Assembly (NCBI GenBank): GCA_035640355.1
Contig: DASQWI010000006.1
Coordinates: 185,239 to 249,238, forward strand
Origin: Actinomycetota bacterium
Lineage (GTDB): Bacteria > Actinomycetota > UBA4738 > HRBIN12
Length of the DNA: 64,000 nucleotides
Direction: 5' to 3'
Below, piece by piece: positions 15,002 to 24,309 of the stretch. The notes under the pieces are model-generated. The model did not search any database. It was not told where the DNA came from and was given only the letters and a program-made list of their open reading frames with translations. Positions within the stretch are counted from its first letter, which is position 1. Every line of letters starts with the position of its first letter. Both the position numbers and the translations under genes were made by a program.

Positions 15002-16717
15002 GTGGCACGTCCACCGATCGGCCGTCTCGTCGCGCTGCTCACCGTCATGGCGCTCGCGCTCGTCGCGATCGTGGTCCGCCTCGGCGTGCTCGCGGTGGCT
15101 CAGACCGGGCACATGAAGGATCGGGCGGCCGACCAACGTCTTCGGACCTTCGTGCTCCCGGCCGATCGAGGCGAGATCCTCGACGCGAACGGTCGCCGGC
15201 TCGCGCTATCGATGCCCGCGACCGACGTGTATGCAGACCCGCGATATGTAGACGATCCGTGGGTCACGGCGACTCAGCTGGCGCCGATCCTCGACCAACG
15301 CGTGAGCGCGCTCGTCGAGGCGCTCGCGACGGATACGACGTTCGTGTACCTCGACCGTCAGGTCGCCCCCGACGTGGCCGAACGCATCGCGGATCTTGCG
15401 CTTCCGGGGATCGGGTTCCTCGACGTCACCGAGCGCTTCTACCCGGCGGGGCCGGTCGGCGGACAGGTGGTCGGGTTCGTCGGCGTCGACGGCGAAGGGC
15501 TCGCCGGCCTCGAGCTCCAGTATCAGGACCTCCTGGCCGGGACGCCCGGCCGGCGGACGGTGGAGATCGGGCGGGATGGGCAACCGATCGCCAGCGGCGT
15601 GTTCGACGACCGGCCGCCCATTCCCGGATGGTCCATCGTCACGACGATCGACCGCGACCTGCAGTTCCAGGTGCAAGCCCTGCTGGAGGAGGCCGTCCAG
15701 CAACAGCGGGCGAAGGGCGGAACCGTCGTCGTTCTGGACCCGGGGACCGGCGACGTTCTCGCCATGGCGAGCTACCCGTGGTTCGATCCCAACGATCTCG
15801 GCGAAGCGGCGCCGGGTACGATCCGAAACCGCGCGATCACCGACGCGTACGAACCGGGATCGACGAACAAGGTCATCACCGCCGCCGCCGCCCTCGAGGA
15901 ACGCGCGCTGCCGCTCGATCAGTTGCTCTCGGTCCCGTGGACGATGCGGGTCGGAGACTTCACGATCCACGACGCGGAGTCGCACACGTTGCAACAGATG
16001 ATGCTCGGCGACGTCATCGCGCGCTCGAGCAACATCGGCGCGGTTCAGGTGGCCAACGAGGTCGGTTCGAGCGACATGGCGGCGTACCTGGCGCGATTCG
16101 GTCTCGGCAGCGAGACGGGGATCGGGTTCCCCGGCGAGTCGAGTGGCATCACGGTGCCGTTCTACAACTGGGACGAGGTGATCTTGGCGACGACGGCATA
16201 CGGACAGGGCATCACCGCCACACCACTGCAGATGGCGTCGGTGTTCGCGACGATCGCCAACGACGGGCGTTGGGTGCGTCCTCGTCTCGTTGAGGCGAGG
16301 ATCGACCCCGAGGGCGTTCGGCACGACGCCGCGGCGTCTCCGGAACGCAGAGTCGTGTCGCGAAGCACCTCGCTGAACGTCGCCCGCATGCTCGCCTTCG
16401 CCGTCGAGCACGGCACGGGAAAGAACGCGTCGGTTCCGGGGTATCAGGTCGCGGGGAAGACGGGGACGGCACGGATTCCGCTGCATGGCGAACCCGGTTA
16501 CCTGGAGGGACAGTACATGGCGTCGTTCATCGGGTTTCTGCCGGCGCGCGACCCTTCGGTCGTGATCGCAGCCATCCTCGATCGGCCCGCTCAACGCTAT
16601 GGAAGCGTCGCGGCCGCGCCGCTGTTCCAGCGAGTCGCGCGCGCTGCGATCGCTCAGCTCCGGATAGAGGCCACCGAGCCGCTCAGTCCGCCACCGCACG
16701 CGCTGCCGGCGGCATGA
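15002..16717 (+). CDS. ftsI: Septal peptidoglycan transpeptidase (class B PBP) FtsI
   Basis: Cross-links septal peptidoglycan. The 571-residue protein has one N-terminal membrane anchor (about 8-30), the PBP dimer domain beginning DRGEILDANGRRLALS (about 58-73), and the transpeptidase domain with the three catalytic motifs: SxxK as EPGSTNKV (about 284-291), SxN as RSSNIG (about 341-346) and KTG as VAGKTGTA (about 482-489). There is no PASTA domain. GTG at 15002 starts 6 nt after ftsL. Its stop overlaps murE (ATGA). It works with FtsW, encoded further on in the operon. Confidence 0.95.
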   Translation: MARPPIGRLVALLTVMALALVAIVVRLGVLAVAQTGHMKDRAADQRLRTFVLPADRGEILDANGRRLALSMPATDVYADPRYVDDPWVTATQLAPILDQRVSALVEALATDTTFVYLDRQVAPDVAERIADLALPGIGFLDVTERFYPAGPVGGQVVGFVGVDGEGLAGLELQYQDLLAGTPGRRTVEIGRDGQPIASGVFDDRPPIPGWSIVTTIDRDLQFQVQALLEEAVQQQRAKGGTVVVLDPGTGDVLAMASYPWFDPNDLGEAAPGTIRNRAITDAYEPGSTNKVITAAAALEERALPLDQLLSVPWTMRVGDFTIHDAESHTLQQMMLGDVIARSSNIGAVQVANEVGSSDMAAYLARFGLGSETGIGFPGESSGITVPFYNWDEVILATTAYGQGITATPLQMASVFATIANDGRWVRPRLVEARIDPEGVRHDAAASPERRVVSRSTSLNVARMLAFAVEHGTGKNASVPGYQVAGKTGTARIPLHGEPGYLEGQYMASFIGFLPARDPSVVIAAILDRPAQRYGSVAAAPLFQRVARAAIAQLRIEATEPLSPPPHALPAA

Positions 16718-18234
16718 GCCGCACGCCGGGAGCGGCTGACCAGGCGGTACGCTCAACATCCGTGGCCTCTCTCCCCTCCGACCCGGCCACGGCTCGCCTG
16801 TCGGACGTGCTCGCGCACGCCGAGGCGATCGAGGTCCGGGGCGACGCGGGCGTACCCGTGACGTCGCTGTGTTACCGATCCGACGAGGCGTCGGCCGGCT
16901 CGCTGTTCTTCTGCGTTCCGGGTGGGCATCGCGACGGCCACGAGTTCGCGGCGAGCGCCGTGACCCGTGGCGCAACGTCCCTGGTGCTCGAACGGTGGCT
17001 TCCGCTGAACGCCGTTCAGGTCTGCGTGCCGTCGGTTCGAGCGTCGATGGGACCGGTTTCCGCCGCATTCCACGGGCATCCCGCGGAGCGGATGACGCTC
17101 GTCGGTGTGACCGGCACGAACGGAAAGACGACCACGACGTACCTCCTGGAGGCGGTGTTCCGACATGCCGGACGTGTTCCCGGAGTCGTCGGGACGACTG
17201 GCGTTCGCATCGACGGCCGCTCCGTGCCGTTCCCGCGGACCACTCCGGAGGCACCCGACCTCCAGCGGCTGCTCGCACAGATGGTCGACGAGGGCGTCGA
17301 TGCGACCGCGATGGAGGTCTCATCGCACGGACTGCACCAGCATCGGGTCGGCGGCATGCGCTTCGACGTCGCTGTGTTCACCAACCTCACGCAGGACCAC
17401 CTGGACTATCACGCGTCGATGGGGGAGTACTTCGAGGCGAAGGCACGTCTGTTCGCGCCGGAGGTAAGCGAGGTCGCGATCGTGAACAACGACAGCGAAT
17501 ACGCCAGGCGGATCGCCGGCCGTATCCCAACGATCTTGTACGGGATGGGCGAAGGAGCCGAAGTCCGTGCCACTGAGATCGAGACGACCCAGCGAGGCGT
17601 GTCGTTCCGCGTCGGCGACGTGCAGGTTCGCTCGCCGTTGCGCGGTGAGTTCAACGTCGAAAACTGTCTCGCGGCGCTGGCGACCGCCCGCGCGCTCCAC
17701 ATCGACCTGGACGTCGCCGCGGCGGCCATCGGAACCGTTCGCGGTGTGCCCGGTCGAGTCGAGCCCGTTGAGGCGGGTCAGGAATTCCTCGTGCTAGTCG
17801 ATTACGCGCACTCGCCCGACAGCCTGGAGAACGTTCTTCGCGCCGCACGGCCGCTCGCGACGGGACGACTGCTGGTCGTGTTCGGCTGTGGGGGAGACCG
17901 GGACCGCGCGAAACGCCCGCTGATGGGTGGCGTCGCCACATCGAACGCAGACCTCGCGATCATCACCAGCGACAACCCGCGGAGCGAGGACCCGGCCAAG
18001 ATCATCGCGGAGATCGAATCGGGGGCGGCCCCCGGCGAGGGTGCGTACTTCGTCGAGCCCGACCGCCGCTCCGCGATCCGTCTCGCGATGTCGGAGGCAC
18101 GAACGGGTGACGTCGTCGTGATCGCCGGGAAGGGTCACGAGACCTATCAGGAGCTGGCCGACCGGACGATCGCGTTCGACGACCGCGACGTCGCCGCGGA
18201 GGAGATCCGCGCGCTGGGCACGGGGAGCGCGTGA
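16714..18234 (+). CDS. murE: UDP-MurNAc-tripeptide synthetase MurE, meso-diaminopimelate type
   Basis: Adds the third amino acid to UDP-MurNAc-L-Ala-D-Glu. The 506-residue Mur ligase has the ATP loop GVTGTNGKTTTTYLLEA (about 130-146), MEVSSHGLHQHRV with the carbamylated-lysine region, and the C-terminal motif SDNPRSEDP (about 418-426). The DNPR sequence is the signature for meso-diaminopimelate, rather than lysine, as substrate. ATG at 16714 overlaps the ftsI stop; its own stop overlaps murF (GTGA). Confidence 0.95.
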   Translation: MSRTPGAADQAVRSTSVASLPSDPATARLSDVLAHAEAIEVRGDAGVPVTSLCYRSDEASAGSLFFCVPGGHRDGHEFAASAVTRGATSLVLERWLPLNAVQVCVPSVRASMGPVSAAFHGHPAERMTLVGVTGTNGKTTTTYLLEAVFRHAGRVPGVVGTTGVRIDGRSVPFPRTTPEAPDLQRLLAQMVDEGVDATAMEVSSHGLHQHRVGGMRFDVAVFTNLTQDHLDYHASMGEYFEAKARLFAPEVSEVAIVNNDSEYARRIAGRIPTILYGMGEGAEVRATEIETTQRGVSFRVGDVQVRSPLRGEFNVENCLAALATARALHIDLDVAAAAIGTVRGVPGRVEPVEAGQEFLVLVDYAHSPDSLENVLRAARPLATGRLLVVFGCGGDRDRAKRPLMGGVATSNADLAIITSDNPRSEDPAKIIAEIESGAAPGEGAYFVEPDRRSAIRLAMSEARTGDVVVIAGKGHETYQELADRTIAFDDRDVAAEEIRALGTGSA

Positions 18235-19598
18235 TCCCACGTTCGCTCTCGGAGGTCGCGGCCGCCGTCGACGGGCGGCTCTTCGGCGGCGACGCGACTG
18301 CCGATTCGGTGAGCACCGACAGCCGGGTGGTCCGGCCCGGCGCCCTGTTCGTCGCGCTCCGCGGCGAGCGGACCGACGGTCACGACCACGTCGGTGAAGC
18401 GTTGGCGTCCGGCGCCGTGGGAGCGATCGTCGACCGACCGGCGCAGAGCGCCAACGGGCCCGTGATCGAGGTGCGCGACACCGGCCGTGCGCTGCTCGAC
18501 CTGGCGAGCGACGAACGCACGCGGCTCTCCGACGTGAAGGTGATCGGCGTGACCGGTTCGAACGGCAAGACCTCGGTGAAGGACCTTGCCGCCGCGGTGC
18601 TTTCGACGCGGTACCGCACGCACGCGAGTCACGCGTCGTTCAACAACGAGGTCGGCCTCCCCATGACGCTCCTCGACGCCGAGCCCGGCACCGAGGTGCT
18701 CGTCCTGGAGATGGGGGCGCGTCACGAGGGCGACGTCGCCGTCTTGTTCCACGTTGCTCGCCCGGACGCCGTGCTGGTGACCAACGTGGGCGTCGCGCAC
18801 ATGGAGGTCTTCGGGTCCTGGGAAGCCATCGTTCGCGCCGGCGCCGAGCCGATCGAGCGGCTCGGTGCCGACGACGTAGCGATCCTGAATGCCGACGACG
18901 CGGTCGTCCGCGGCTACGCCGAATGCGCGAAAGCGCGAGTGATGTGGTACGGCACGGCGGTAGAAGCGGACGTCCGCGCGACGGACGTCTCGCTCGGGGA
19001 CGACGGCCGCGCCAGCTTCACGGTGGAGGCCGCCGGGGAGAGCCAGAGCGTCGAGCTCGCCGTCGCCGGCGAGCACATGGTGTCGAACGCGCTCGCCGCC
19101 ACCGCCTGTGGGCTCGGGTTTGGGCTGTCCGCGGCGGAGTGTGTGGCCGCGCTGAAGGGCGCGCGCATATCGCGATGGCGGATGGAAACGTTCACGACAT
19201 CGCGCGGCCTCGTCGTCGTCAACGACGCCTACAACGCGAACCCCGAATCGATGGCCTTCGCGTTGAAGACGGCGCGGTGGATGGCCCGGCGAGGGCGCCT
19301 GGCCGCGGTGCTCGGCCACATGGCCGAGCTCGGCCCCATCGCGTTCGAGGAGCACGAGCGCCTCGGCGAGCTCGTCGTCCGCGTCGGCGTCGACCGTCTG
19401 ATCACGCTCGGCGAACCGGCGCAAGCGATCGCGCGCGCGGCCGTCCGCGAAGGACAGCTGCCCGAGGACGTCGCGAGCTACGACGCTCCGGAGGACGCCG
19501 CCGCCGACGTTCGGTCGTGGGCCCGCCGAGGAGACGTCGTCATCCTGAAGGGCTCTCGCGTTGCCGGCGTCGAACGGGTCGCGGAGCTGGTGCGATGA
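18231..19598 (+). CDS. murF: UDP-MurNAc-tripeptide - D-Ala-D-Ala ligase MurF
   Basis: Completes the UDP-MurNAc-pentapeptide. The 455-residue protein shows the three Mur-ligase domains: N-terminal substrate domain (STDSRVVRPGALFVALRG, about 25-42), central ATPase with GVTGSNGKTSVKD (about 106-118) and FNNEVGLPMTLL, and C-terminal domain with VVNDAYNANPESM (about 325-337), which is characteristic of MurF. GTG at 18231 overlaps the murE stop by 4 nt. A gap of 16 nt separates it from mraY. Confidence 0.95.
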   Translation: MIPRSLSEVAAAVDGRLFGGDATADSVSTDSRVVRPGALFVALRGERTDGHDHVGEALASGAVGAIVDRPAQSANGPVIEVRDTGRALLDLASDERTRLSDVKVIGVTGSNGKTSVKDLAAAVLSTRYRTHASHASFNNEVGLPMTLLDAEPGTEVLVLEMGARHEGDVAVLFHVARPDAVLVTNVGVAHMEVFGSWEAIVRAGAEPIERLGADDVAILNADDAVVRGYAECAKARVMWYGTAVEADVRATDVSLGDDGRASFTVEAAGESQSVELAVAGEHMVSNALAATACGLGFGLSAAECVAALKGARISRWRMETFTTSRGLVVVNDAYNANPESMAFALKTARWMARRGRLAAVLGHMAELGPIAFEEHERLGELVVRVGVDRLITLGEPAQAIARAAVREGQLPEDVASYDAPEDAAADVRSWARRGDVVILKGSRVAGVERVAELVR

Positions 19599-19614
19599 GA
19601 ACGAGGTCGCGCGG

Positions 19615-20664
19615 GTGAGACAGATCCTCATCGCCGCCGCCGTCGGACTCGCCGTCACACTGCTCGGCACGCCGATCGCGATCCGCCTGTTCCGGATCTG
19701 GGGCTGGGGTCAGCGGATCCGCGAGGACGGCCCGCACACGCACCTGGAGAAGATGGGCACGCCGACGATGGGAGGCACGGTGATCCTCGTCGGCATCCTC
19801 GTCGCCTACTTGGTCACCCGCCTGGCCTTCACCACGGTGAGCGCCGCGGGCATCTCGGTGTTGCTGGCAACCCTGCTGTTCGGTGCGATCGGGTTCATCG
19901 ACGACTACATCAAGGTCCGCCGTCGCCGTTCGCTCGGACTGTCGAAGACTGCGAAGGTGATCGGGCAGGCGATCGCGGCGATCGCGTTCGCCGTGCTTGC
20001 GGTTCAGGGCGCGAATGCCTCGACGGAGCTGTCGTTCGTCCGGGAGACGGGACTCGATCTCGGCCTGGTGTTCTACGTGTGGGTCTTCGTCATCCTCGCG
20101 GCGTCGTCCAACGCGGTGAACCTCACCGACGGCCTGGACGGGTTGGCGTCCGGCTCGTCGATCCTCGTGTTCTCCGCGTTCGTGTTCGTGGCGTTCTGGC
20201 AGTTCCGGCACACGTGCGATATCGACCTTCAGGCCGCGTGCTATCCGGTCGACACGGTCGCGGCGCTCGACGTCGCGATCGTCGCCGCCGCGGCCACCGG
20301 CGCGGCAGCGGGATTCCTGTGGTGGAACGCCGCGCCCGCGAGGATCTTCATGGGCGACACCGGATCGCTCGCGCTCGGCGGGCTCATGGGTGCGCTGGCC
20401 GTCGTAACGAGCACGCAGCTGCTTCTCGTGGTGCTGGGGGGGCTGTTCGTCATCGAGACGACGTCGGTCGTCGTCCAGGTGATCGCGTACCGCGGGTTCG
20501 GGCGACGCGTGTTCCGCATGACGCCGATCCATCACCATTTCGAGCTCGCCGGGTGGCCGGAGTTCACGGTCATCGTTCGGTTCTGGATCGTGACGGGGTT
20601 GTGCGTCGCGGTAGGAATCGGCCTGTTCTACGCGGACTTCCTGGCGCTCGGAGGAACGGAGTGA
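19615..20664 (+). CDS. mraY: Phospho-N-acetylmuramoyl-pentapeptide transferase MraY
   Basis: Integral membrane enzyme that makes lipid I from UDP-MurNAc-pentapeptide and undecaprenyl phosphate. The 349-residue protein has about ten membrane segments. Signature residues: GFIDDYIKVRRRRSLGLS (about 94-111), NLTDGLDGLASG (about 169-180), FMGDTGSLALGG and the HHH motif in MTPIHHHFELAGWPE (about 302-316). GTG at 19615 was chosen because GAGG stands 8 nt upstream and the product starts directly before the first membrane helix; the open frame extends back into murF. The stop overlaps murD. Confidence 0.95.
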   Translation: MRQILIAAAVGLAVTLLGTPIAIRLFRIWGWGQRIREDGPHTHLEKMGTPTMGGTVILVGILVAYLVTRLAFTTVSAAGISVLLATLLFGAIGFIDDYIKVRRRRSLGLSKTAKVIGQAIAAIAFAVLAVQGANASTELSFVRETGLDLGLVFYVWVFVILAASSNAVNLTDGLDGLASGSSILVFSAFVFVAFWQFRHTCDIDLQAACYPVDTVAALDVAIVAAAATGAAAGFLWWNAAPARIFMGDTGSLALGGLMGALAVVTSTQLLLVVLGGLFVIETTSVVVQVIAYRGFGRRVFRMTPIHHHFELAGWPEFTVIVRFWIVTGLCVAVGIGLFYADFLALGGTE

Positions 20665-21998
20665 GCGGCGCGTTCGCCGGAGAACGGGCCGTGGTCGTCG
20701 GGCTCGGCGTCTCGGGCAGCGCCGCCGCTCGCGTACTGGCCGACGAGGGAGCGGACGTGCGAGTGAGTGAAGCTCGCCCCGACCCCGACGTACCGCCGGA
20801 GCTTCGGGCGCTCGGCGTCGAGGTGCTCGCGGGGGGACACGACCCGTCGCACCTCGACGGCGCGACTGTCGTCGTCGCGAGCCCCGGCGTGACGCCGCGT
20901 TCGCCGGTCCTGGATTGGGCGCGCGATCGGAACATCCCGGTGTGGGGCGAGCTCGAGCTCGGGGCCCGGCTGACGAGGGTCCCGTACATCGGCGTCACTG
21001 GGACGAACGGAAAGACCACGACGACGTCGATGATCGCGGCGTGCCTCTCGGCCGGCGGGATCGACGCCGTCGCCTGCGGCAACATCGGTCATCCGTTCCC
21101 GCTCGCGGCGCGTGACGAGCACGACGCGCTCGTCGTCGAGTGCTCCTCGTTCCAGCTCGAGATGCAGGACACGTTCCATCCCCTCGTGTCGGTGCTGCTG
21201 AACGTGGCGCCCGACCACCTGGACTGGCACGGCTCGTTCGAAGCGTACGTGAACGCGAAGGCGAAGCTGTTCGCGAACCAGACGAACGGCGACGCACACA
21301 TCGGCAACCGCGACGACGAGACATCCGCAGCGGTCTCGAGCCGAGCTCGCTGCGAGGTGTCGTGGTTCACGACCGGCGAGCCGAGGGCCGGCGAAACCGG
21401 GTTCGTCGACGACGTGCTGGTCGGCAGGTGGCAGGGCGACGAACGGCTCGGCGGCCTCGGTTTTACCAACCCCGCCATGAACGGGGACGCAGCCGCGTCC
21501 GCGGCCGCGTGTCACGCGTTCGGGGCAGCCGCGGGCGCGATCCGTGCCGGATTGTCGACGTTCGTGCCCGCACGTCATCGAGGGGAGGTCGTTGCGACCG
21601 CGCGTGGCGTGCGATTCGTCGACGACTCGAAAGCGACGAACCCGCACGCGACGCTCGCCGCGGTGGACGACCGGACCGGGGTCGTGTTGATCGCGGGCGG
21701 TGATGCCAAGGGCGTGGACCTGAGCCCGATCGGCGAGGCCGCGGCGCGGCTCGCCGGCGTCGTTGCCATCGGCGCCTCGGCCGACGACATCGTCTCGATC
21801 TTCGACGGACGCGTTCCCACGCGAAAAGTGGGGTCGGTCGAGGAGGCCGCGCGTACTGCGTTCGAGATCGCGCCGGACGGCGGCACGGTGCTCCTCGCGC
21901 CGGGCTGCGCGAGCTGGGACATGTTCCGGGACTACGAGGAGCGCGGCGAGCGATTCACAAGGGCCGCTCGCCAGCTCGAACGATCGGCCTCGGCGTGA
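20661..21998 (+). CDS. murD: UDP-MurNAc-L-alanine - D-glutamate ligase MurD
   Basis: Adds D-glutamate to UDP-MurNAc-L-Ala. The 445-residue protein has an N-terminal nucleotide-binding fold (VVVGLGVSGSAAARVL, about 10-25), the ATP loop IGVTGTNGKTTTTSM (about 110-124), CSSFQLEMQ (about 161-169), NVAPDHLDWHGS and the C-terminal FVDDSKATNPHAT (about 318-330). GTG at 20661 overlaps the mraY stop (GTGA); the open frame extends far upstream but inside mraY. Stop overlaps ftsW. Confidence 0.95.
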   Translation: MSGAFAGERAVVVGLGVSGSAAARVLADEGADVRVSEARPDPDVPPELRALGVEVLAGGHDPSHLDGATVVVASPGVTPRSPVLDWARDRNIPVWGELELGARLTRVPYIGVTGTNGKTTTTSMIAACLSAGGIDAVACGNIGHPFPLAARDEHDALVVECSSFQLEMQDTFHPLVSVLLNVAPDHLDWHGSFEAYVNAKAKLFANQTNGDAHIGNRDDETSAAVSSRARCEVSWFTTGEPRAGETGFVDDVLVGRWQGDERLGGLGFTNPAMNGDAAASAAACHAFGAAAGAIRAGLSTFVPARHRGEVVATARGVRFVDDSKATNPHATLAAVDDRTGVVLIAGGDAKGVDLSPIGEAAARLAGVVAIGASADDIVSIFDGRVPTRKVGSVEEAARTAFEIAPDGGTVLLAPGCASWDMFRDYEERGERFTRAARQLERSASA

Positions 21999-23215
21999 GC
22001 ACGCGTCAGATCGCGCATCCGGCCGATCGGTCCAACGGTCACCTTCGTCTCGTCGAGCCGGCGCGCGAGGGGGGGGCGAGCAGCTTCGCATTGCGACGCG
22101 ACGCGGCGCTGCTCCTCGGCTCCGCCGCGTTCCTCGTCGCCACCGGTCTGATCATGGTGCTCTCTGCGAGCTCGGTGTCCGCATTCGCGGAATACGGCGA
22201 CAGCTTCCGATACTTCCAGCGTCAGGCCGCCTACGCCGTCGTGGGCGTGGCCGCCCTCGTCCTGACGTCGCGGATTCGCTACCAGGCGTGGCGCCGGCTC
22301 GCGGTCCCCATGTTCGTGGTCACCCTCGTAGCGCTTGCGCTCGTCCTCCATCCCGCGTTCGGGGTCGAGGCGTACGGCTCGTCGCGATGGTTCCTGATCG
22401 GGCCGGTAACCGCTCAACCGTCGGAGTTCGCGAAGCTCGCCGTCGTTGTGTTCACGGCCGCGGTTCTCACGTGGAAGTGGGACCGGCTGGACGATCCCGG
22501 GCACGTCGCGATCCCCCTGTTGCCGGCGTGTCTTGCGTGTTTCACCCTCGTGATGCTGCAGCCAGACCTAGGAACGACGGTCATCCTCACCGGTGCGGCG
22601 TTCCTTCTGGTGTTCGTGGCCGGGGTGAGGCTTCGGTACCTCGCCTTCGCCGCGCTGATCGGCGTGGCGGCGGGGATGGGACTGATCATGAGCGCCGACT
22701 ACCGGCGCATCCGCTTCCTCGCGTTCCTCAACCCCTGGAAGGACGCGGGGAACACGGGCTACCAGCTGGCCCAGTCGCTGATCGCGCTCGGGTCGGGTGG
22801 GCTGACGGGTGTCGGCCTCGGCGCGTCCCGGCAGAAGTGGCAGTACGTCCCGAACGCACATACCGATTTCATCTTCTCGATCCTCGGCGAAGAGGTGGGG
22901 CTCGTCGGCGAGCTCCTCGTGGTGGTGGCGTTCGGCGCCCTGGTGTTCGCCGGGATCCGGATCGCGACGAGAGCGCCGGATACGTTCGGGCGGCTCCTCG
23001 CGGCGGGCATCGTCTCGTGGCTCGGGCTCCAGGCGCTGATCAACCTCGGGGCGGTGACGGGTCTTTTGCCGATCACGGGCGTTCCACTTCCGTTCGTCTC
23101 CTACGGTGGTTCGTCGCTCGTCGTCTCCCTGGCCGCGGTGGGCATCCTGATCAACGTGTCGAAGACGTCCCGCCGGCAAGCAGTCGGACGGACCACGACC
23201 GCGAGGCGGACGTGA
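21995..23215 (+). CDS. ftsW: Septal lipid II glycosyltransferase FtsW
   Basis: SEDS-family peptidoglycan glycosyltransferase of 406 residues with about ten membrane segments after a 35-residue cytoplasmic N-terminus. Visible family motifs: GSSRWFLIGPVTAQPSEFAK (about 128-147), QPDLGT, and the extracytoplasmic AHTDFIFSILGEE (about 287-299) with the essential aspartate, plus PLPFVSYGGSSL near the end. GTG at 21995 overlaps the murD stop. It is the partner of FtsI and polymerises the lipid II made by MurG. Confidence 0.95.
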   Translation: MSTRQIAHPADRSNGHLRLVEPAREGGASSFALRRDAALLLGSAAFLVATGLIMVLSASSVSAFAEYGDSFRYFQRQAAYAVVGVAALVLTSRIRYQAWRRLAVPMFVVTLVALALVLHPAFGVEAYGSSRWFLIGPVTAQPSEFAKLAVVVFTAAVLTWKWDRLDDPGHVAIPLLPACLACFTLVMLQPDLGTTVILTGAAFLLVFVAGVRLRYLAFAALIGVAAGMGLIMSADYRRIRFLAFLNPWKDAGNTGYQLAQSLIALGSGGLTGVGLGASRQKWQYVPNAHTDFIFSILGEEVGLVGELLVVVAFGALVFAGIRIATRAPDTFGRLLAAGIVSWLGLQALINLGAVTGLLPITGVPLPFVSYGGSSLVVSLAAVGILINVSKTSRRQAVGRTTTARRT

Positions 23216-24309
23216 GGGTTCTGATCGCCGGAGGCGGGACAGCAGGCCACGTGTTCCCGGCGCTTGCGCTCGCGCGGCGGCTCGCCGCGGACGGGCACGA
23301 CGTCGGATTTGCCGGGACGGCGGCAGGGCAGGAAGCCCGGCTCGTCCCCGCCGCCGGGTTCGCGCTCGAGGAGATCGAGGCGTGCCCGTTCGTCCGCGAG
23401 GTCTCGCTCCGCGCGGCGATGGCCCCCCTCGTCGCGATCCGTTCGATCCGCAGGTGCCGCTCGCTCGTTCAGGAGCGCGACGTCGTCGTGGGCATGGGCG
23501 GGTACGTGAGCGTTCCGGTCGCGCTCGCGGCGATCCGCGCGCGAAGGCCGCTCGTTCTGCACGAACAGAACGCCGTGCCCGGCCTGGCCAACCGCACGCT
23601 CGCTCGCGCCGCGAGAACGGTCGCGCTCTCCTTCGCCGAGGCCGCGCGGATGTTGCCGCGACGAACCGCGAAGGTCGTCACGGGCAACCCTGTCCGCGAA
23701 GAAGTCCTCGTCGTCCATGCCGAACGCGATCGGCTGGCAAAGGAGGCGGCATCGGAGTTCGACCTGGACCCGGAGCGCGCCACCGTCGTCGTAGTCGGCG
23801 GAAGTCAGGGCGCGCGGCGCCTGAACCGAGCCGTCGTGGACGCCGTCGAACGGATCAGTTCGGAGGCTCAGCTCGTGCTCATCACCGGCCCCGCCCACGC
23901 CGCCATGATCGACGCCGCGTTGCGGTCGTTTCGGCTCACGGTGCGCGTGCTTCCGTTCGTCGAGCGCATGGATCTCGCCTACGCCATCGCGGATCTGCTC
24001 GTCGCGCGGGCAGGCGCGTCGACGGTCGCCGAGGCCTCCGTCTGCGGCGTCCCGTCGTTGCTGATCCCGTACCCCCACGCGACGGGCCGTCACCAGGAGG
24101 CGAACGCGCGCGCGCTCGTGCGAGCGGGCGGAGCCACCGCACTCTCCGACGACGACCTCACCGGGGAGACGCTCGCCGGGCGCATCGACGAGATGCTCGG
24201 CGACGTCGCCGCGTTGCGCGTGTTGGGAGACCGCGCCCGGACGTGGTCGCGTCCCCATGCCGCCGATGAGCTCGCGCGCGTGGTCGTCGCCGCCGCAGAC
24301 GAGTCATGA
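23212..24309 (+). CDS. murG: UDP-GlcNAc - lipid I N-acetylglucosaminyltransferase MurG
   Basis: Makes lipid II at the inner membrane face. The 365-residue GT-B enzyme has IAGGGTAGHVFPALALA (about 5-21), HEQNAVPGLANR (about 117-128), GGSQGARRLN (about 197-206) and the UDP-GlcNAc site ARAGASTVAEASVCGVPSLL (about 264-283). GTG at 23212 overlaps the ftsW stop; longer versions of the frame lie inside ftsW. Stop overlaps murC (ATGA). Confidence 0.95.
   Translation: MRVLIAGGGTAGHVFPALALARRLAADGHDVGFAGTAAGQEARLVPAAGFALEEIEACPFVREVSLRAAMAPLVAIRSIRRCRSLVQERDVVVGMGGYVSVPVALAAIRARRPLVLHEQNAVPGLANRTLARAARTVALSFAEAARMLPRRTAKVVTGNPVREEVLVVHAERDRLAKEAASEFDLDPERATVVVVGGSQGARRLNRAVVDAVERISSEAQLVLITGPAHAAMIDAALRSFRLTVRVLPFVERMDLAYAIADLLVARAGASTVAEASVCGVPSLLIPYPHATGRHQEANARALVRAGGATALSDDDLTGETLAGRIDEMLGDVAALRVLGDRARTWSRPHAADELARVVVAAADES

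Noticed and set aside
15206..17323. 705-codon minus-strand open frame opposite ftsI and murE
   Set aside because: Long only because stop codons are rare at this GC content; both plus-strand genes are complete and well conserved.
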